64,000 bases of DNA from Cycloclasticus sp. (GCA_002700385.1 PADC01000008.1:412485-476484), one strand, 5' to 3'. Shown: positions 39,349 to 49,381, counted from the stretch's first letter. The notes: a model not told the origin generated them from the letters alone. Translations and numbers: made by a program.

Positions 39349-42300
39349 TTACACTGGCTTCATTTTGCTCTTTTCAACGATCATATGAAGCTCCTTCAAA
39401 ATCACCGATAACTGTTCTATTTCAATTTCATTTTCAGCTTGAATGGTTGAAATTAAATGTAAATAACGGTCAATTTCAGCTCGGTTAGTTGAGCACCAAT
39501 CACTGACCCATTTTGCAGTTGTATCGTGTTTATTAGAATGCAGGAAGATTGCCCTCAATAAAGCCCGATTTTCAGCGTGCAAATCATCGCGTAACGCTGA
39601 CCTTGCGAGTGACTGCCAATAATTTCTACGAGGCAAACGACTGATACAACCATGTAACCAATTAAGCTTCAGCTCTTCACTGACTGCCGAATAGACTGCT
39701 AACACATCTTCTTTACCTCGCTTAACAACACTATTAACCGCAATAATATCAAGCGATAAAAATTCTAGCTCTAGACCCGCCACTTTTTTTGCTAAGTTTT
39801 CGGCAACGCCCGCTTCTTGATAACGAAATGCACGCTGATCCACAGCGTCTTTTACAGTCTGTGACGCATAATCAAGCATTTTTTTCCCTATCAAGCCGAC
39901 ACTATCAGAAAATTCGCTAACAACGGCTTCAATGGACATCATCTGCGATCGATTTCTTTGCAACCAATACATGGTTCGCTCGATGAGTTTTCGTACATCC
40001 ATCAACATATCGACTTGGACATTTGGCGAGACCTGGTTATCCAGCATTTCAATATCGTTCCACAATCCTGCCGTATTGAAAATATCACATGCGATTTTGT
40101 AATTTTTAATCACCTCATCAATAGTTGCACCCGCCTCATCTCGCATTCTAAAAGCAAACGAAGGGCCTAAGCGATTCACCAAGCTATTCACCACTTGATT
40201 AATAACAATTTCATCTCGCAAACGGTGTTCTTCAATGGAAGAAATAAAGGGCTGACTTAAATTTGATGGAAAGTAATCCAATAAGTCTTGTTTAAAAGCC
40301 TTGTCTTGAATAATCAACGAACCATTCAGTAATTCTTTTAACAATAACTTGCTATAAGCAAAAACAACGGCTAATTCAGGGCGATACAACCCCTCTCCTT
40401 TAGCTTTTCGCTCTTCTAATAGTTCCTGATCGGGTAAAAACTCAACAGCGCGATCTAATCGGCCTTCATTTCCCAATTGATTAATCAAACGAGCATGCAC
40501 TTCCAACATATCAGCAGCTTGACTTTCAACCATCGTAATGGCCTGTGTTTGCAAATAATTATTTTTCAGCACCAACTGAGCCACTTTCTCTGTCATTTTT
40601 TCTAACAGAACATTACGTTGCTTAACCGTCATATCTCCCTGCTCAACTAGCTTGTTAAGCAATATTTTGATATTGACTTCGTGATCCGAACAATCTACGC
40701 CTGCTGCATTATCAATGGCATCTGTATTAATACGCCCTTTAACCGCGTATTCAATGCGGCCCAATTGTGTAAAGCCCAGGTTACCGCCTTCCCCTATAAC
40801 TTTGCAGCGCAGTTCATCTGCATTAATCCTTAATGAATCATTAGCGCGATCACCCACATCAGCCTGACTTTCATGCCTTGATTTAACGTACGTTCCTATC
40901 CCACCATTCCACAGCAAATCTACCGGGGCTTTTAACATGGCTTGAATCAGCTCATTGGGTGTTAACATTTGCGCCTTTACATCCAGCACTTTTCTAATTT
41001 GCGGGCTTAGCGTAATAGACTTTTCGGTTCGTGAAAAAACGCCCCCTCCTTTTGAAATTAACGTTTTGTCGTAATCAAGCCAACTTGAACGAGGCAAATT
41101 AAATAAACGCTCACGCTCTTTAAATGATTGCTCTGTCTCAGGGTTAGGGTCTAGAAAAATATGCATATGATTAAAGGCCCCCACAAGGCGAATTTTTTCA
41201 GATAACAACATCCCATTGCCGAAAACATCTCCCCCCATATCTCCGATCCCGATGACATCAAAGGGCGTTTTTTGGGTATCAAGACCTAGCTCTCTAAAGT
41301 GACGCTTCACCGACTCCCAAGCGCCTTTAGCAGTAATGCCCATTTTTTTGTGGTCATAGCCTACCGACCCCCCTGAAGCAAAGGCATCACCCAACCAAAA
41401 ACCATGTTTAACCGCTATGTCATTGGCAATATCAGAAAATGTAGCCGTGCCCTTATCTGCCGCCACAACCAAATAAGGGTCATCAGAGTCATAACGAACC
41501 ACATTTTCTGGCGGCAATACTTTTTCGTCTTTCAGGTTGTCGGTAATCTCAATTAAAGCACCAATAAAAATTCGATAACACGCAACCACTTCGTCCATCA
41601 TCTGCTCACGTGATATACCCTCTAAAGAGCGCTTTACAATAAAACCTCCTTTCGCACCACTCGGGACAATCACGGCATTTTTAGACATTTGCGCTTTCAT
41701 CAGCCCCAAAATTTCTGTTCTAAAGTCCTCCTTTCGATCTGACCAACGTAACCCGCCACGGGCAACTGAGCCACCTCGAAGGTGGACGCCTTCTACACGT
41801 GGCGAATAGACATAAATTTCAAATTTTGGTCTCGGTGAAGGAAGGTCAGTGATGACTTCAGGATTCAGTTTAAATGCAAGGTAAGGCACGCCTTCTTCAT
41901 CAACACTAGATTGATAGTAATTTGTGCGTAATGTTGATTGAATTAAGTTTAAATATCGCCGAAGAATTCTATCTTCATCTAGCGACTCTACTTTTTCAAT
42001 TTCAGCAATAATGTCGGCTTCTAATTGACCGATTTTTGTCGCTTTAGATTTCACCGAGGGATCAAATTTGGTTTCAAATAAGCGCACTAATTGAGCCGCT
42101 ATTTTTGAATTATTTTGTAGCGTCTTTTGAATGTAGTCCTGACTAAACGTTATGCCTGCTTGACGTAAATACAAGTAATAAGCCCGAAGCAGTGTAATTT
42201 GCTTCCAGTCGAGATTCGCTCTGATAACGAGCTGATTAAACCCGTCATTTTCAACTTGCCCTACCCAGACTCGTTCAAAAACTGATTGAAAATTTTCTTT

Positions 42301-44193
42301 AATGCTTTTTATTGCGGGCAATTCCGCGTTATACACTAAACCGAAATCATGTATCCAGCAACTGGCCCCTTTTTTGATATCCGTTATTTCAAAAGGACGC
42401 TCATCAAATACGGTGACCCCCATATTTTCCAGAATCGGTAACGTTTGAGACAAGGGCGCAGGAGTTGCCTTATTTATCAATTTGAATTGCAGCCCTTTGC
42501 CATGTGACTCGAGTGGTTGATACAACGATAATTGAATATTTTGTTCGGGGTGAGTATTTAAAAACTCCGCCTTTTCAATATCGGCTACGGCAAATCTTGC
42601 TGGATAATTATCTTTATACGCTGGGGTAAAACCTTCAGCGTATCGATTCCAAAAACTGGTGCCGATAGTCTCGCCATGTTGATGGACCAAAAAAGACAAT
42701 AATTCGTCTTTCCAGTCTCTTAAAACGTCGACAATTTGATTTTCGATTTCATTCACATCAAATTGCCCATCCCAATCCGTCCTGGTGTGCACCATAAAAT
42801 GGACACGAGCAAAAATGGATTCGCTGAATTGAACGTTAAAATCCACGCTATCGGCTTGTAATTGATTCTGAATAATCAATTCCATTTTCTTTCTAGCCGA
42901 GGTGTTATATCGATCCCTCGGAACATACACCATCATGGAAACAAACCGTCCGTATCGGTCACTTCTTGCGAAAACCCGAATCCGTTGCCGTTCTTTCAAT
43001 TTCAAAACACCCAACGCCAAACTCAATAGCTGTTCGTCATTGGAATGAAACAGCTCATCTCTGGGTAAATCTTCTAATACATTCATCAAAGATTTGCCAC
43101 TGTGGCTTTTTTCTTTGAACTTTGAATGGGCAAATACTTTCGCTATTTTTTTTCGAATCAGCGGTAATTCACCGACTCTTACTAAATATGCCGACGATGT
43201 ATACAGCCCCAAGAAACGATATTCACCCACCATCTCACCGTCAGCATTAAACTTTTTCACGCCCACATAATCCATGTAAGCAGGGCGATGAACTATTGAT
43301 TTAGTGGTGGCTTTCGTCACCACAAGCGGACAGGGTTCACTCATGAAATCGCACGCTGTCTCCGTCATCGGTATGACATCTATGTCGGGTATTGACGCTA
43401 AATCATCCCGTAAAATGCCACGACCTGAGCCCTCGATAATTTTAAACCCTCCTGGCTCTTGATCCTTCGCCAGCTCATATTCTCGACAACCAAGAAACAA
43501 AAAGTTATCGTCTTCTAACCAATTTAAAAAAGCTAATGCCTCATCAATATCCTGGTTTTTATCCTTTGGCGAACACGTTTTTAATGCCGTTGCAGATTGC
43601 TTTAACTTTTCAACGCAGGCCATCCAATCTTCATTTACAACTGTATTGTAGGTAATGACTTTTTTTACTTGCTCAGCAAGTTTTTTAAGGCCATGGCCAG
43701 CAGAATTTTGCCGATCAACTTCCAAACGAATCAGCGACTCACTCACGACTTTACTGTTGCTTTTTGATTGTTTAAGAACACCTGCTTTATCACGCACCAC
43801 ATCAATGATGGGGTGAACAATCAAATGGCAGGTTAAGCCACTTTCGTTTAAATTCATGGTTAATGAATTCAGTAAAAAAGGACGATCTACAGTGACTACT
43901 TCAATAATACTGTGGGCAGATTGCCAGCCATGTGTCTCAAGGTCGGGGTTGTAAACATTAATTTTAGACTCCCTGTCTTGCCGGCATTGCGCCAAATTCC
44001 AATGAGCAATGGCTGCACCATACAAATCTTCTAGCTCTCTTTCGGCCAAGTCTTCCCAAGCGACATCTTGATAATATTCTTCTACAAACGATTTAATACT
44101 TGGCGCTTCTTTTTTATCAAACCGCTGATAAATAATTTTTTCTAGTTGTGAAAAAAATTTTTCTTTTTCTTTTGACTCGGTCACCGGTGTCAT
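39349..44193 (-). CDS. gdhB: NAD-specific glutamate dehydrogenase, large (180-kDa class)
   Basis: Deaminates glutamate to 2-oxoglutarate with NAD, a catabolic enzyme. At 1614 residues it belongs to the large L-GDH180 class known from Pseudomonas, with a long N-terminal regulatory part containing ACT-like segments, then the catalytic core (GGLRWSDRKEDFRTEILG, then SKNAVIVPSGAKGGFIVK with the catalytic lysine region, then DMGGDVFGNGML), and a long C-terminal domain. Start caveat: AGGAG touches ATG 44193 directly, whereas GTG at 44184 lies 9 nt after it and may be the real start. Confidence 0.96.
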   Translation of the reverse strand: MTPVTESKEKEKFFSQLEKIIYQRFDKKEAPSIKSFVEEYYQDVAWEDLAERELEDLYGAAIAHWNLAQCRQDRESKINVYNPDLETHGWQSAHSIIEVVTVDRPFLLNSLTMNLNESGLTCHLIVHPIIDVVRDKAGVLKQSKSNSKVVSESLIRLEVDRQNSAGHGLKKLAEQVKKVITYNTVVNEDWMACVEKLKQSATALKTCSPKDKNQDIDEALAFLNWLEDDNFLFLGCREYELAKDQEPGGFKIIEGSGRGILRDDLASIPDIDVIPMTETACDFMSEPCPLVVTKATTKSIVHRPAYMDYVGVKKFNADGEMVGEYRFLGLYTSSAYLVRVGELPLIRKKIAKVFAHSKFKEKSHSGKSLMNVLEDLPRDELFHSNDEQLLSLALGVLKLKERQRIRVFARSDRYGRFVSMMVYVPRDRYNTSARKKMELIIQNQLQADSVDFNVQFSESIFARVHFMVHTRTDWDGQFDVNEIENQIVDVLRDWKDELLSFLVHQHGETIGTSFWNRYAEGFTPAYKDNYPARFAVADIEKAEFLNTHPEQNIQLSLYQPLESHGKGLQFKLINKATPAPLSQTLPILENMGVTVFDERPFEITDIKKGASCWIHDFGLVYNAELPAIKSIKENFQSVFERVWVGQVENDGFNQLVIRANLDWKQITLLRAYYLYLRQAGITFSQDYIQKTLQNNSKIAAQLVRLFETKFDPSVKSKATKIGQLEADIIAEIEKVESLDEDRILRRYLNLIQSTLRTNYYQSSVDEEGVPYLAFKLNPEVITDLPSPRPKFEIYVYSPRVEGVHLRGGSVARGGLRWSDRKEDFRTEILGLMKAQMSKNAVIVPSGAKGGFIVKRSLEGISREQMMDEVVACYRIFIGALIEITDNLKDEKVLPPENVVRYDSDDPYLVVAADKGTATFSDIANDIAVKHGFWLGDAFASGGSVGYDHKKMGITAKGAWESVKRHFRELGLDTQKTPFDVIGIGDMGGDVFGNGMLLSEKIRLVGAFNHMHIFLDPNPETEQSFKERERLFNLPRSSWLDYDKTLISKGGGVFSRTEKSITLSPQIRKVLDVKAQMLTPNELIQAMLKAPVDLLWNGGIGTYVKSRHESQADVGDRANDSLRINADELRCKVIGEGGNLGFTQLGRIEYAVKGRINTDAIDNAAGVDCSDHEVNIKILLNKLVEQGDMTVKQRNVLLEKMTEKVAQLVLKNNYLQTQAITMVESQAADMLEVHARLINQLGNEGRLDRAVEFLPDQELLEERKAKGEGLYRPELAVVFAYSKLLLKELLNGSLIIQDKAFKQDLLDYFPSNLSQPFISSIEEHRLRDEIVINQVVNSLVNRLGPSFAFRMRDEAGATIDEVIKNYKIACDIFNTAGLWNDIEMLDNQVSPNVQVDMLMDVRKLIERTMYWLQRNRSQMMSIEAVVSEFSDSVGLIGKKMLDYASQTVKDAVDQRAFRYQEAGVAENLAKKVAGLELEFLSLDIIAVNSVVKRGKEDVLAVYSAVSEELKLNWLHGCISRLPRRNYWQSLARSALRDDLHAENRALLRAIFLHSNKHDTTAKWVSDWCSTNRAEIDRYLHLISTIQAENEIEIEQLSVILKELHMIVEKSKMKPV

Positions 44194-44359
44194 CTCCTCA
44201 TTTATCTTAAAAATGAGTATAGGAGATATTCAAAGATTTGCTTGCCTCTTCAGCCAGCGTTACAAGGGCTTTTCAAGCAACATCAAAGGTCGTCTAAACA
44301 GAGTGAACAGATTGCTCTTTAAAAAATTTCACGCCAAAAGTCAGGCTTTCAGAAATAGA

Positions 44360-44728
44360 TCACTGACTCGTGCTTTGCTGCTTCAAAAACGTTTCGAGCT
44401 TTTCTTGTCCATTACCTTCAAACGATATAAATTTTAAATTGAAGTTAAATTTATCTTGAGATAAACGATAACTGTTTTGAACACTACACGTCGCCCGAAA
44501 TTCAGCACCCGCCAAGTCAAGCTCAACAGATAATAGAAGCGGTTTCTCAGGACTTAACTGATACCCCGACGGCATGATCACTTGCGCCGTTATCTGATCA
44601 CAATAAAGGCCTAATCCACCAGCAGAAATATTTTCACAACGCGCCAACAAATTCGAATATTCATCCGTTTTTAACCGAATATCTCTTCGGTATACCACCC
44701 TGACATATTGTCGTTCATATACTCTCAT
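44360..44728 (-). CDS. PilZ domain protein
   Basis: A 122-residue protein made of one PilZ domain, the c-di-GMP receptor fold. The first binding motif RxxxR is present as RRDIR (near 14) and the second as NISAGGLGL (near 34), so binding looks competent. ATG 44728 with AGGT about 6 nt upstream is preferred over GTG 44734. It is upstream of and in the same direction as the GDH gene (166-nt gap); a role in regulating it is speculation. Confidence 0.88.
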   Translation of the reverse strand: MRVYERQYVRVVYRRDIRLKTDEYSNLLARCENISAGGLGLYCDQITAQVIMPSGYQLSPEKPLLLSVELDLAGAEFRATCSVQNSYRLSQDKFNFNLKFISFEGNGQEKLETFLKQQSTSQ

Positions 44729-44734
44729 AAGCAC

Positions 44735-45076
44735 CTAAGGTTGCCCCACGTTCATACTCGATGACAATAGCGCTTTTAATCTAGCAATTTCACCTATTGT
44801 GACTGAAATTAATACAGCATCAATTGAGTTGATACTCAGCTTGCCAATAGCGATTAAACATTAATTTTTAGACAACGATTTACCGCTAGATTTATTCATT
44901 CGTCACTGCGCCGTTATCAGCCAAGTTTTTTATTTTTACTGGTCTAAACACCCTTCAATATCAATAAAATAAAGCATTTTCCTCATTTACTTTACTACAA
45001 ATCGAGGCTTTTTTCTTGCTCACTTTGCATCCCAACGGTACCATTAATTTTTAAACAACCGCCATGCTTCATCTAA
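44735..45076. other. Intergenic region between divergent pilZ and tupA genes
   Basis: 342 nt, AT-rich, with no convincing ORF, tRNA or terminator. I looked for a ModE/TupR-type palindrome or a molybdenum-cofactor riboswitch before tupA and saw none that is convincing. A weak 5-bp inverted repeat (TGAGT/ACTCA, 44825-44838) is the only symmetry noted. Promoters for both flanking genes should lie here, but none stands out. Confidence 0.6.
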
Positions 45077-45898
45077 GTGAAAAAAATTCTTTTAATTGCC
45101 ACTGTCTCTTTTATTTTTCTCAACAACGTCGCCTACGCCAGAGAAGCCTTGCGACTGGCCACAACGACCAGTACCGAAAATTCCGGTCTGTTATCCGAAC
45201 TCTTACCTGCTTTTACTAAACAAACTCAAATCCATGTAGATGTAATTGCCGTCGGAACCGGCAAAGCGCTGCAAATGGCAAGAAATGGAGATGCTGATGT
45301 CGTGATGGTTCATGCTAGACAAGCTGAAAATGTTTTCATCGCTGAAGGTTTTGGTGTAAACAGGCGCGACGTCATGGAGAATGACTTTATAATTGTTGGC
45401 CCTGTCAAAGACCCTGCCAACATCCGCGGAATAAAAAGCACCCTTAAAGCACTAGAAAAAATTGCCGATAAGCGTGTTACCTTTATTTCTCGTGGCGATC
45501 AATCTGGCACCCATAAAAAAGAACGTGCCATCTGGAAGCATGCTCAAATTAACCCCCAAGGGCCATGGTACAAAGAAGCTGGGCAAGGCATGGGAAAAAT
45601 TTTGTTAATGGCCAATGAAATGGGGGCCTATACCCTAACTGATCGAGGCACGTGGTTAGCTTACAAAGACAAGTTATCGCTCACTGTCCTCAACGAGGGC
45701 GGTATCTTACTAAAAAACCCTTATGGCATTATTGCTGTTAACCCTGCGTTGCATAAAGACATTCAATATTTAAAGGCAATGTCGCTGATAGCCTGGATTA
45801 CATCGCCGACGGGTCAAACACTCATCGATAATTTTCAAAAAAATGGTCAGCGCTTATTTTACCCAACGGCCATAAAGACCGTCATCGCCGGTGAATGA
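45077..45898 (+). CDS. tupA: Tungstate ABC transporter substrate-binding protein TupA
   Basis: Periplasmic oxyanion-binding protein, 273 residues with a signal peptide (about 1-21). The TTTST motif (residues 29-33) that contacts tungstate in TupA proteins follows the cleavage site, and ADVVMVHA and SRGDQSGTH are conserved in TupA rather than ModA. The start codon is GTG with a poor ribosome site. The tupA-tupB-tupC order with short overlaps confirms an ABC importer. Selectivity for tungstate over molybdate is from family knowledge. Confidence 0.93.
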   Translation: MKKILLIATVSFIFLNNVAYAREALRLATTTSTENSGLLSELLPAFTKQTQIHVDVIAVGTGKALQMARNGDADVVMVHARQAENVFIAEGFGVNRRDVMENDFIIVGPVKDPANIRGIKSTLKALEKIADKRVTFISRGDQSGTHKKERAIWKHAQINPQGPWYKEAGQGMGKILLMANEMGAYTLTDRGTWLAYKDKLSLTVLNEGGILLKNPYGIIAVNPALHKDIQYLKAMSLIAWITSPTGQTLIDNFQKNGQRLFYPTAIKTVIAGE

Positions 45899-46592
45899 TC
45901 TCAGCCAAGCCAGTGCATCTGCCTTTCACTTGCTTCTGAGCGGTAATAGTGAGATATGGGAAATTATCTCACTCTCTTTTGGTGTTTCTTTTTCCGCTAT
46001 TTTAATCGCTACGCCGTTTGCTCTCCTCATTGCATTCGTTCTTGCTTTTTTTAAATTCCCATTTCGTCGGGCGCTTATTTCCCTTTTTAATACATTTATG
46101 TCTGTTCCGGCTGTGATTATTGGCCTTTCGTTGTACCTCATTTTATCGCGTAGCGGCCCTCTGGGTGATTTGCGACTCCTGTTCACGAGTAAAGCCATGA
46201 TTATCGGCCAAATTATGCTCAGCTTTCCTCTTTTGGTTGCCATGGCTCATGCCTCATTTCAAGCAGCTGATCGACGAGCCTGGGAAACCGCGATTACGTT
46301 GGGAGCAAGACCGTTCAGAGCACTTTTCACACTAATGTATGAGGTGCGTTTTGGTTTAATAGCAGCCGTTGTTGCCGGTTTTGGTCGCGTAGTCGCGGAA
46401 ATTGGCTGCTCTATGATGGTTGGCGGTAATATCTTGCATTCAACGCGCAATATTCCAACCGCCATCGCCTTAGAAACCAGCAAAGGGGAATTTGCCCAAG
46501 GAATTGCCTTAGGCATGGTTCTACTTGTTCTCTCTTTAGGTTTGAATGCAGGCGTTTCTATTTTTCAAGGGAAAGGTGATTTACACACATGA
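45891..46592 (+). CDS. tupB: Tungstate ABC transporter permease TupB
   Basis: Inner-membrane channel of the Tup importer, 233 residues with about five to six helices and the cytoplasmic EAA-type loop (WETAITLGARPFRALFTL) that contacts the ATPase. It starts with GTG inside the tupA 3' end (8-nt overlap) and overlaps tupC by 4 nt, so the three subunits are translationally coupled. Confidence 0.92.
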   Translation: MNDLSQASASAFHLLLSGNSEIWEIISLSFGVSFSAILIATPFALLIAFVLAFFKFPFRRALISLFNTFMSVPAVIIGLSLYLILSRSGPLGDLRLLFTSKAMIIGQIMLSFPLLVAMAHASFQAADRRAWETAITLGARPFRALFTLMYEVRFGLIAAVVAGFGRVVAEIGCSMMVGGNILHSTRNIPTAIALETSKGEFAQGIALGMVLLVLSLGLNAGVSIFQGKGDLHT

Positions 46593-47293
46593 ATCATTTA
46601 ATTGAATATAGAAACATCGTGATAAGTTTATCCGGAAAATTAATTTTAAACGTAAACCAACTTGCAGTACCCAGCCATCGCTGCACGCTCCTAACGGGTA
46701 AAAACGGTTCTGGTAAAACCACTTTATTTAAAATAATGAGCGGCTTACTCAAGCCTCATTCTTGCTCCATCCACTATCAAGGCCTAGATTTATCATGGAA
46801 ACAGGCCAAACACTTTATTCAGAAAGATATTATTTATTTACATCAACAACCTTATTTATTTGATGCCAGCGTCGTTGACAACATTGCCTATGGGCTTTAC
46901 AGAGCGGGGGAAAACAAAACCAATGCCCATAAAAAGGTTATTCAAGCCTTAGAATGGGCTGATTTATCACATCTAGCGCATCGTTCTGCCAAGCAGCTAT
47001 CCGGCGGGGAAAAGCAACGCGTTGCCCTCACTCGTGCACGCATTTTATCACCACGTTTATTGCTACTGGATGAACCAACTGCCAGCATGGATACTGATGC
47101 AAAAAAACAAACCAGTTTGTTATTACAACGTCTCAAAGCCGAGGGTATCAGCATTATAGTCAGTAGCCACGAAGCCCAAACCATTGAAGAAATAGCCGAC
47201 CATCACTTCCATCTTGAACAGGGAGATATTATTAAAGCCCCCGCCAAATCCAACAAAATAACAAAGTTAAACTTAGCAAAGAAGATGCAATAA
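46589..47293 (+). CDS. tupC: Tungstate ABC transporter ATP-binding protein TupC
   Basis: A 234-residue ATPase with Walker A GKNGSGKTT (near 35), signature LSGGEKQRVALTRA, Walker B LLLLDEPTASMD and an H-loop in SSHEAQT. It lacks the C-terminal TOBE domain of ModC, as is usual for the short TupC/WtpC-like proteins. It overlaps tupB by 4 nt, and moeA follows after 1 nt, so the operon couples oxyanion uptake with cofactor synthesis. Confidence 0.92.
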   Translation: MNHLIEYRNIVISLSGKLILNVNQLAVPSHRCTLLTGKNGSGKTTLFKIMSGLLKPHSCSIHYQGLDLSWKQAKHFIQKDIIYLHQQPYLFDASVVDNIAYGLYRAGENKTNAHKKVIQALEWADLSHLAHRSAKQLSGGEKQRVALTRARILSPRLLLLDEPTASMDTDAKKQTSLLLQRLKAEGISIIVSSHEAQTIEEIADHHFHLEQGDIIKAPAKSNKITKLNLAKKMQ

Positions 47294-47294
47294 A

Positions 47295-48563
47295 ATGAGT
47301 ATGCTAGATACACAAAGCAGTTGCGACGATGAAAAGGAATTCGGCACCCTGAGCGTCGACGACGCACGACAAAAAATGTTAAGTGCGGTTACTGAAAAGG
47401 CGGTTTGCGAACAAGTCCATCTAACCGATGCCATTGACAGAACGCTTGCCAAGCCAATCATCTCACCCATCAATGTCCCTTCGCACCGCAACTCCGCCGT
47501 TGATGGCTACGCTATTGCGCACATTGATTTACCTAAAAAAGGCGACATAAAAACGCTTAACGTCGTTGCTCGTGTCGTTGCAGGCCACCCTTATCAAGGC
47601 AGCTTAAAAAAAGGCGAATGCATTCAAATAATGACCGGCGCTCAAATGCCAAGTTCCGCTGACACCGTGATCATGCAAGAGCATGTTGAAGTACATGGTG
47701 ACATTATCCATATTGATGCACGGCATCAAGCAGGACAAAATGTTCGTCAAGCTGGCGAAGACATTAAAAAAGGTGCCGTGGTCTTAGAAGCAGGGATAAA
47801 ACTAACACCGCCTCAAATCGGCCTGATCGCTTCATTAGGCATTGCAGACGTGCATGTAAAAACGCCACTTGTCGCGGCTGTATTTTCGACAGGCGATGAG
47901 GTACTTAACCTAGGTGAGGCACCCGCCGAAGCTTGCATTTACGACAGCAATCGATACAGCCTTATGGCCGCCCTAAAAAAAGTGGGTTGCAACGTATTAG
48001 ACATGGGCATCATTCCTGATGAGCCTGAACAATTAAAAACCGCTTTCGAAATGGCCTCACAAAATGCCGATGTGATTTTTACTTCTGGAGGTGTCTCCGT
48101 CGGTGCTGCTGATTACACCAAACAAGTCCTCGCGAAAGCCGGCTCTATAAACTTCTGGAAAGTTGCCATGAAGCCAGGCCGGCCTGTTGCTTTTGGACAC
48201 ATTAACAAGACAACTTTTTTTGGCTTACCCGGAAACCCTGTAGCCGTGATGGTAACTTTTTATCAATTTGCCTTACCTTGCTTGCAAAAAATGCTAGGCC
48301 TTAACCATCCATTAGTAAATCCAATCATAAAGGCAAAAAGCACGCATAGCATTCGAAAGATTGCCGGTCGTACAGAATTTCAACGTGGCTTTTTATCAAA
48401 AGGAGAAGATGGCGCATGGGAAGTGAGCACGACGGGACAACAAGGTTCTGGCATATTACGTTCGATGAGTGAGGCTAATGCATTTATTCTTCTTGAACAT
48501 CATCAATCAACCGTCCATGAAGGCGAGTCAGTGCTCGTCCAGCCCTTTTCCGGCCTCTTTTAA
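47295..48563 (+). CDS. moeA: Molybdopterin molybdenumtransferase MoeA
   Basis: Inserts molybdate (or tungstate) into adenylated molybdopterin. At 422 residues it carries the domain III motif FSTGDEV, FTSGGVSVGAADYTK, and the GLPGNPVAVMVTF stretch typical of MoeA, with the domain IV beta-barrel at the C-terminus. An N-terminal run of about 15 residues (acidic, Asp/Glu rich) precedes the usual start. Being the fourth gene of the tup operon suggests it serves the imported metal. Confidence 0.95.
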   Translation: MSMLDTQSSCDDEKEFGTLSVDDARQKMLSAVTEKAVCEQVHLTDAIDRTLAKPIISPINVPSHRNSAVDGYAIAHIDLPKKGDIKTLNVVARVVAGHPYQGSLKKGECIQIMTGAQMPSSADTVIMQEHVEVHGDIIHIDARHQAGQNVRQAGEDIKKGAVVLEAGIKLTPPQIGLIASLGIADVHVKTPLVAAVFSTGDEVLNLGEAPAEACIYDSNRYSLMAALKKVGCNVLDMGIIPDEPEQLKTAFEMASQNADVIFTSGGVSVGAADYTKQVLAKAGSINFWKVAMKPGRPVAFGHINKTTFFGLPGNPVAVMVTFYQFALPCLQKMLGLNHPLVNPIIKAKSTHSIRKIAGRTEFQRGFLSKGEDGAWEVSTTGQQGSGILRSMSEANAFILLEHHQSTVHEGESVLVQPFSGLF

Positions 48564-48586
48564 CCGCTCACTTACAAAGCGAAACC

Positions 48587-49381
48587 TTATGGTTGGTCTA
48601 ATATTTGACTTGGATGGATCACATTAATTGACCAATATCGACCTCTTTTTTTTGGCCATCCCCTCACTTCAATGTCTCGGCCCCTATAGTTTTCTATCGA
48701 CTGAAAGTACGGGAAGTTCTTTCTGCTAATCCAGACATAAAAATCATCATCCAGCCAAAGCTTTGCTCCCTTTTGTAACCGTGTTAAGCCCCCTACTTTG
48801 CCACTAATACGCCCCCATTGCCCTGATTGTCTCGCTTTTATCAGCGCCACGTTTCTTACTTCGTACGCATCTAAAGACCATATACCCAGCCCACGCTCCT
48901 CAGCGACAGATTGAGCCCTTATGAAATTATCTACATACTTAAGATTAGGTGGGTGAATTGCCACCGTAGCATATCCTTGTCGTAATATTTCTAAATTAAT
49001 ATGTAAGCCATTTTCCAAGAAAAGGTGAGCCAACCTGCGACCGTATCGATCTTCGAGTTCCACGTCCCGTTCAATTTGTACTCGCTTGTTAAGTATCAAA
49101 TTTTTCAAAAAGGTTTTTGCCTTTACCCCTCCCTCATCAGAAACGCTACCGTTATAGCCAACTTCCGGCGCATTAATCCCTAATAAACGTACTTTATCTC
49201 CATTACTCAATATAACGGTATCACCGTCAATCACCTTAACAATTGATTCAAGCGGCTCCGCGTAAACGGGCCAAAAAGCGTTTAAAAACACCAAAGAGAA
49301 AATTATTGCCAACAGATAATTCACATACCGTGGCTTTACCGCTACTTTTCTAATTTTTTTATTAATATAATCAATTCCCAT
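48587..49381 (-). CDS. Thermonuclease (SNase)-family nuclease with C-terminal extension
   Basis: A 264-residue protein. The N-terminus has a basic stretch and a hydrophobic helix (about 22-38, followed by AYA/YAE) that is either a signal peptide or anchor. Then comes an SNase domain (about 45-170) with VRLLGINAPEVG and ELEDRYGRRLAHLFL, which holds the catalytic Arg-Glu-Arg. The last 90 residues look like an OB-type strand-rich domain. It converges on moeA with a 23-nt gap that holds no terminator. Confidence 0.87.
   Translation of the reverse strand: MGIDYINKKIRKVAVKPRYVNYLLAIIFSLVFLNAFWPVYAEPLESIVKVIDGDTVILSNGDKVRLLGINAPEVGYNGSVSDEGGVKAKTFLKNLILNKRVQIERDVELEDRYGRRLAHLFLENGLHINLEILRQGYATVAIHPPNLKYVDNFIRAQSVAEERGLGIWSLDAYEVRNVALIKARQSGQWGRISGKVGGLTRLQKGAKLWLDDDFYVWISRKNFPYFQSIENYRGRDIEVRGWPKKRGRYWSINVIHPSQILDQP

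Noticed and set aside
44735-45076. A molybdenum-cofactor riboswitch or ModE-type operator before tupA
   Set aside because: Neither the conserved helix layout nor a clear ModE palindrome was recognisable.
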